A stretch of DNA of 54,674 bases from Promethearchaeota archaeon. Lineage in GTDB: Archaea > Asgardarchaeota > Lokiarchaeia > Sigyniarchaeales > SOKP01. The first letter of the stretch is position 1. The number at the start of each line of letters is the position of its first letter. The notes under the pieces were generated by a model that searched no databases, had not been told where the DNA came from, and was given only the letters and a program-made list of their open reading frames with translations. Both the position numbers and the translations under genes were made by a program. Shown here in pieces: positions 54,532 through 54,674 of this stretch. The stretch spans positions 1-54,674 of the forward strand of contig SHMW01000021.1 in the NCBI GenBank assembly GCA_008080735.1. The letters are read 5' to 3'.

Positions 54532-54674
54532 TTATGGGTACCAGTCCGAGTGCCCTTGGCTGTTAAACTCATAGCACTCCTCGCAATACCATTCCTCAAA
54601 CACGGGGTTAAATACGAGGTCGATATCGATCCGACCGCACGTGGAACACCCAAGGGGGGCTCTCCTAAACGCTA
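54532..54674 (-). CDS. Zinc-finger protein, N-terminus cut by window edge
   Basis: The stop TAA is at 54534-54532 and the frame runs open off the right edge (47 codons). The visible end has CSTCG, then 19 residues with FNPVFEEWY, then CEECYEF, a two-pair zinc site, and ends SDWYP. Such short C-terminal zinc motifs with EEWYCEECY occur in small proteins of this group. The rest of the protein is not in the window, so no role can be given. The local GC content is higher than in the surrounding DNA. Confidence 0.7.
   Translation of the reverse strand, partial: AFRRAPLGCSTCGRIDIDLVFNPVFEEWYCEECYEFNSQGHSDWYP

Noticed and set aside
1..54674. CRISPR arrays, transposases, integrases, rRNA and tRNA genes
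   Set aside because: No direct-repeat arrays, no transposase or integrase motifs, and no cloverleaf seen; the window looks like chromosomal core and accessory DNA.

Overview
The window is AT-rich DNA from an archaeon, most probably an Asgard archaeon of the Lokiarchaeia. It has an archaeal histone, an archaeal-type aspartate-semialdehyde dehydrogenase, many leader-poor or GTG/TTG starts, and a run of eukaryote-like genes: ubiquitin-like protein, E1, E2, JAMM protease, RING proteins, a proteasome beta-type subunit, a gelsolin-repeat protein, an Arf/Rab-like GTPase with a longin/roadblock-like neighbour, and an EMC3/TMCO1-type insertase. No tRNA, rRNA, CRISPR array or transposase was seen. Taxonomy is inferred from gene content only.

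Layout. 1-8 kb: a TPR/coiled-coil gene cut by the left edge, asd, an unknown gene with a DUF362 gene, and two tandem paralogues with ribbon-helix-helix-like N-termini. 8-14 kb: a candidate small RNA with a GC-rich terminator hairpin, hxlB, a metallo-beta-lactamase hydrolase, a longin-like protein, a small membrane protein, a divergent GTPase, a possible truncated small ORF, histone, and a secreted membrane-anchored protein. 14.8-23.5 kb: the ubiquitin-like locus. 23.5-28.4 kb: LysE exporter, proA, two tandem STAS/SpoIIAA-like copies (one with an in-frame TGA), proB and a tail-anchored helical protein. 28.9-36.8 kb: aminotransferase, gelsolin-zinc ribbon protein, coiled coil, GtrA, zinc ribbon, EMC3-like, radical SAM and metallophosphoesterase. 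36.8-48.5 kb: catabolic genes (MFS, FAD oxidase/Fe-S pair, acetoacetate decarboxylase-like, enoyl-CoA hydratase, FGGY kinase, SCP2-like membrane protein, and a dehydrogenase-aldolase fusion). 48.6 kb to the end: a very large flippase with an extracytoplasmic domain, AMMECR1, dihydroorotase, an unknown gene, and a zinc-finger gene cut by the right edge.

The most notable system is the 14.8-23.5 kb locus. It holds every part of a ubiquitin-like conjugation cascade: modifier, E1 with a UFD-like tail, E2, a JAMM isopeptidase and two RING-type candidates. One RING is on the end of a 687-residue coiled-coil protein. The other is on a multi-pass membrane protein directly downstream of E2 and JAMM. 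The two RING-like domains share almost the same ligand spacing and a matching tryptophan, but the membrane one has Glu where the sixth zinc ligand should be. The modifier ends in Ala-Gly, not Gly-Gly, with no tail to remove. The nearby proteasome beta-type subunit has Ala at the Thr1 position, so it looks non-catalytic, as some eukaryotic beta subunits are.
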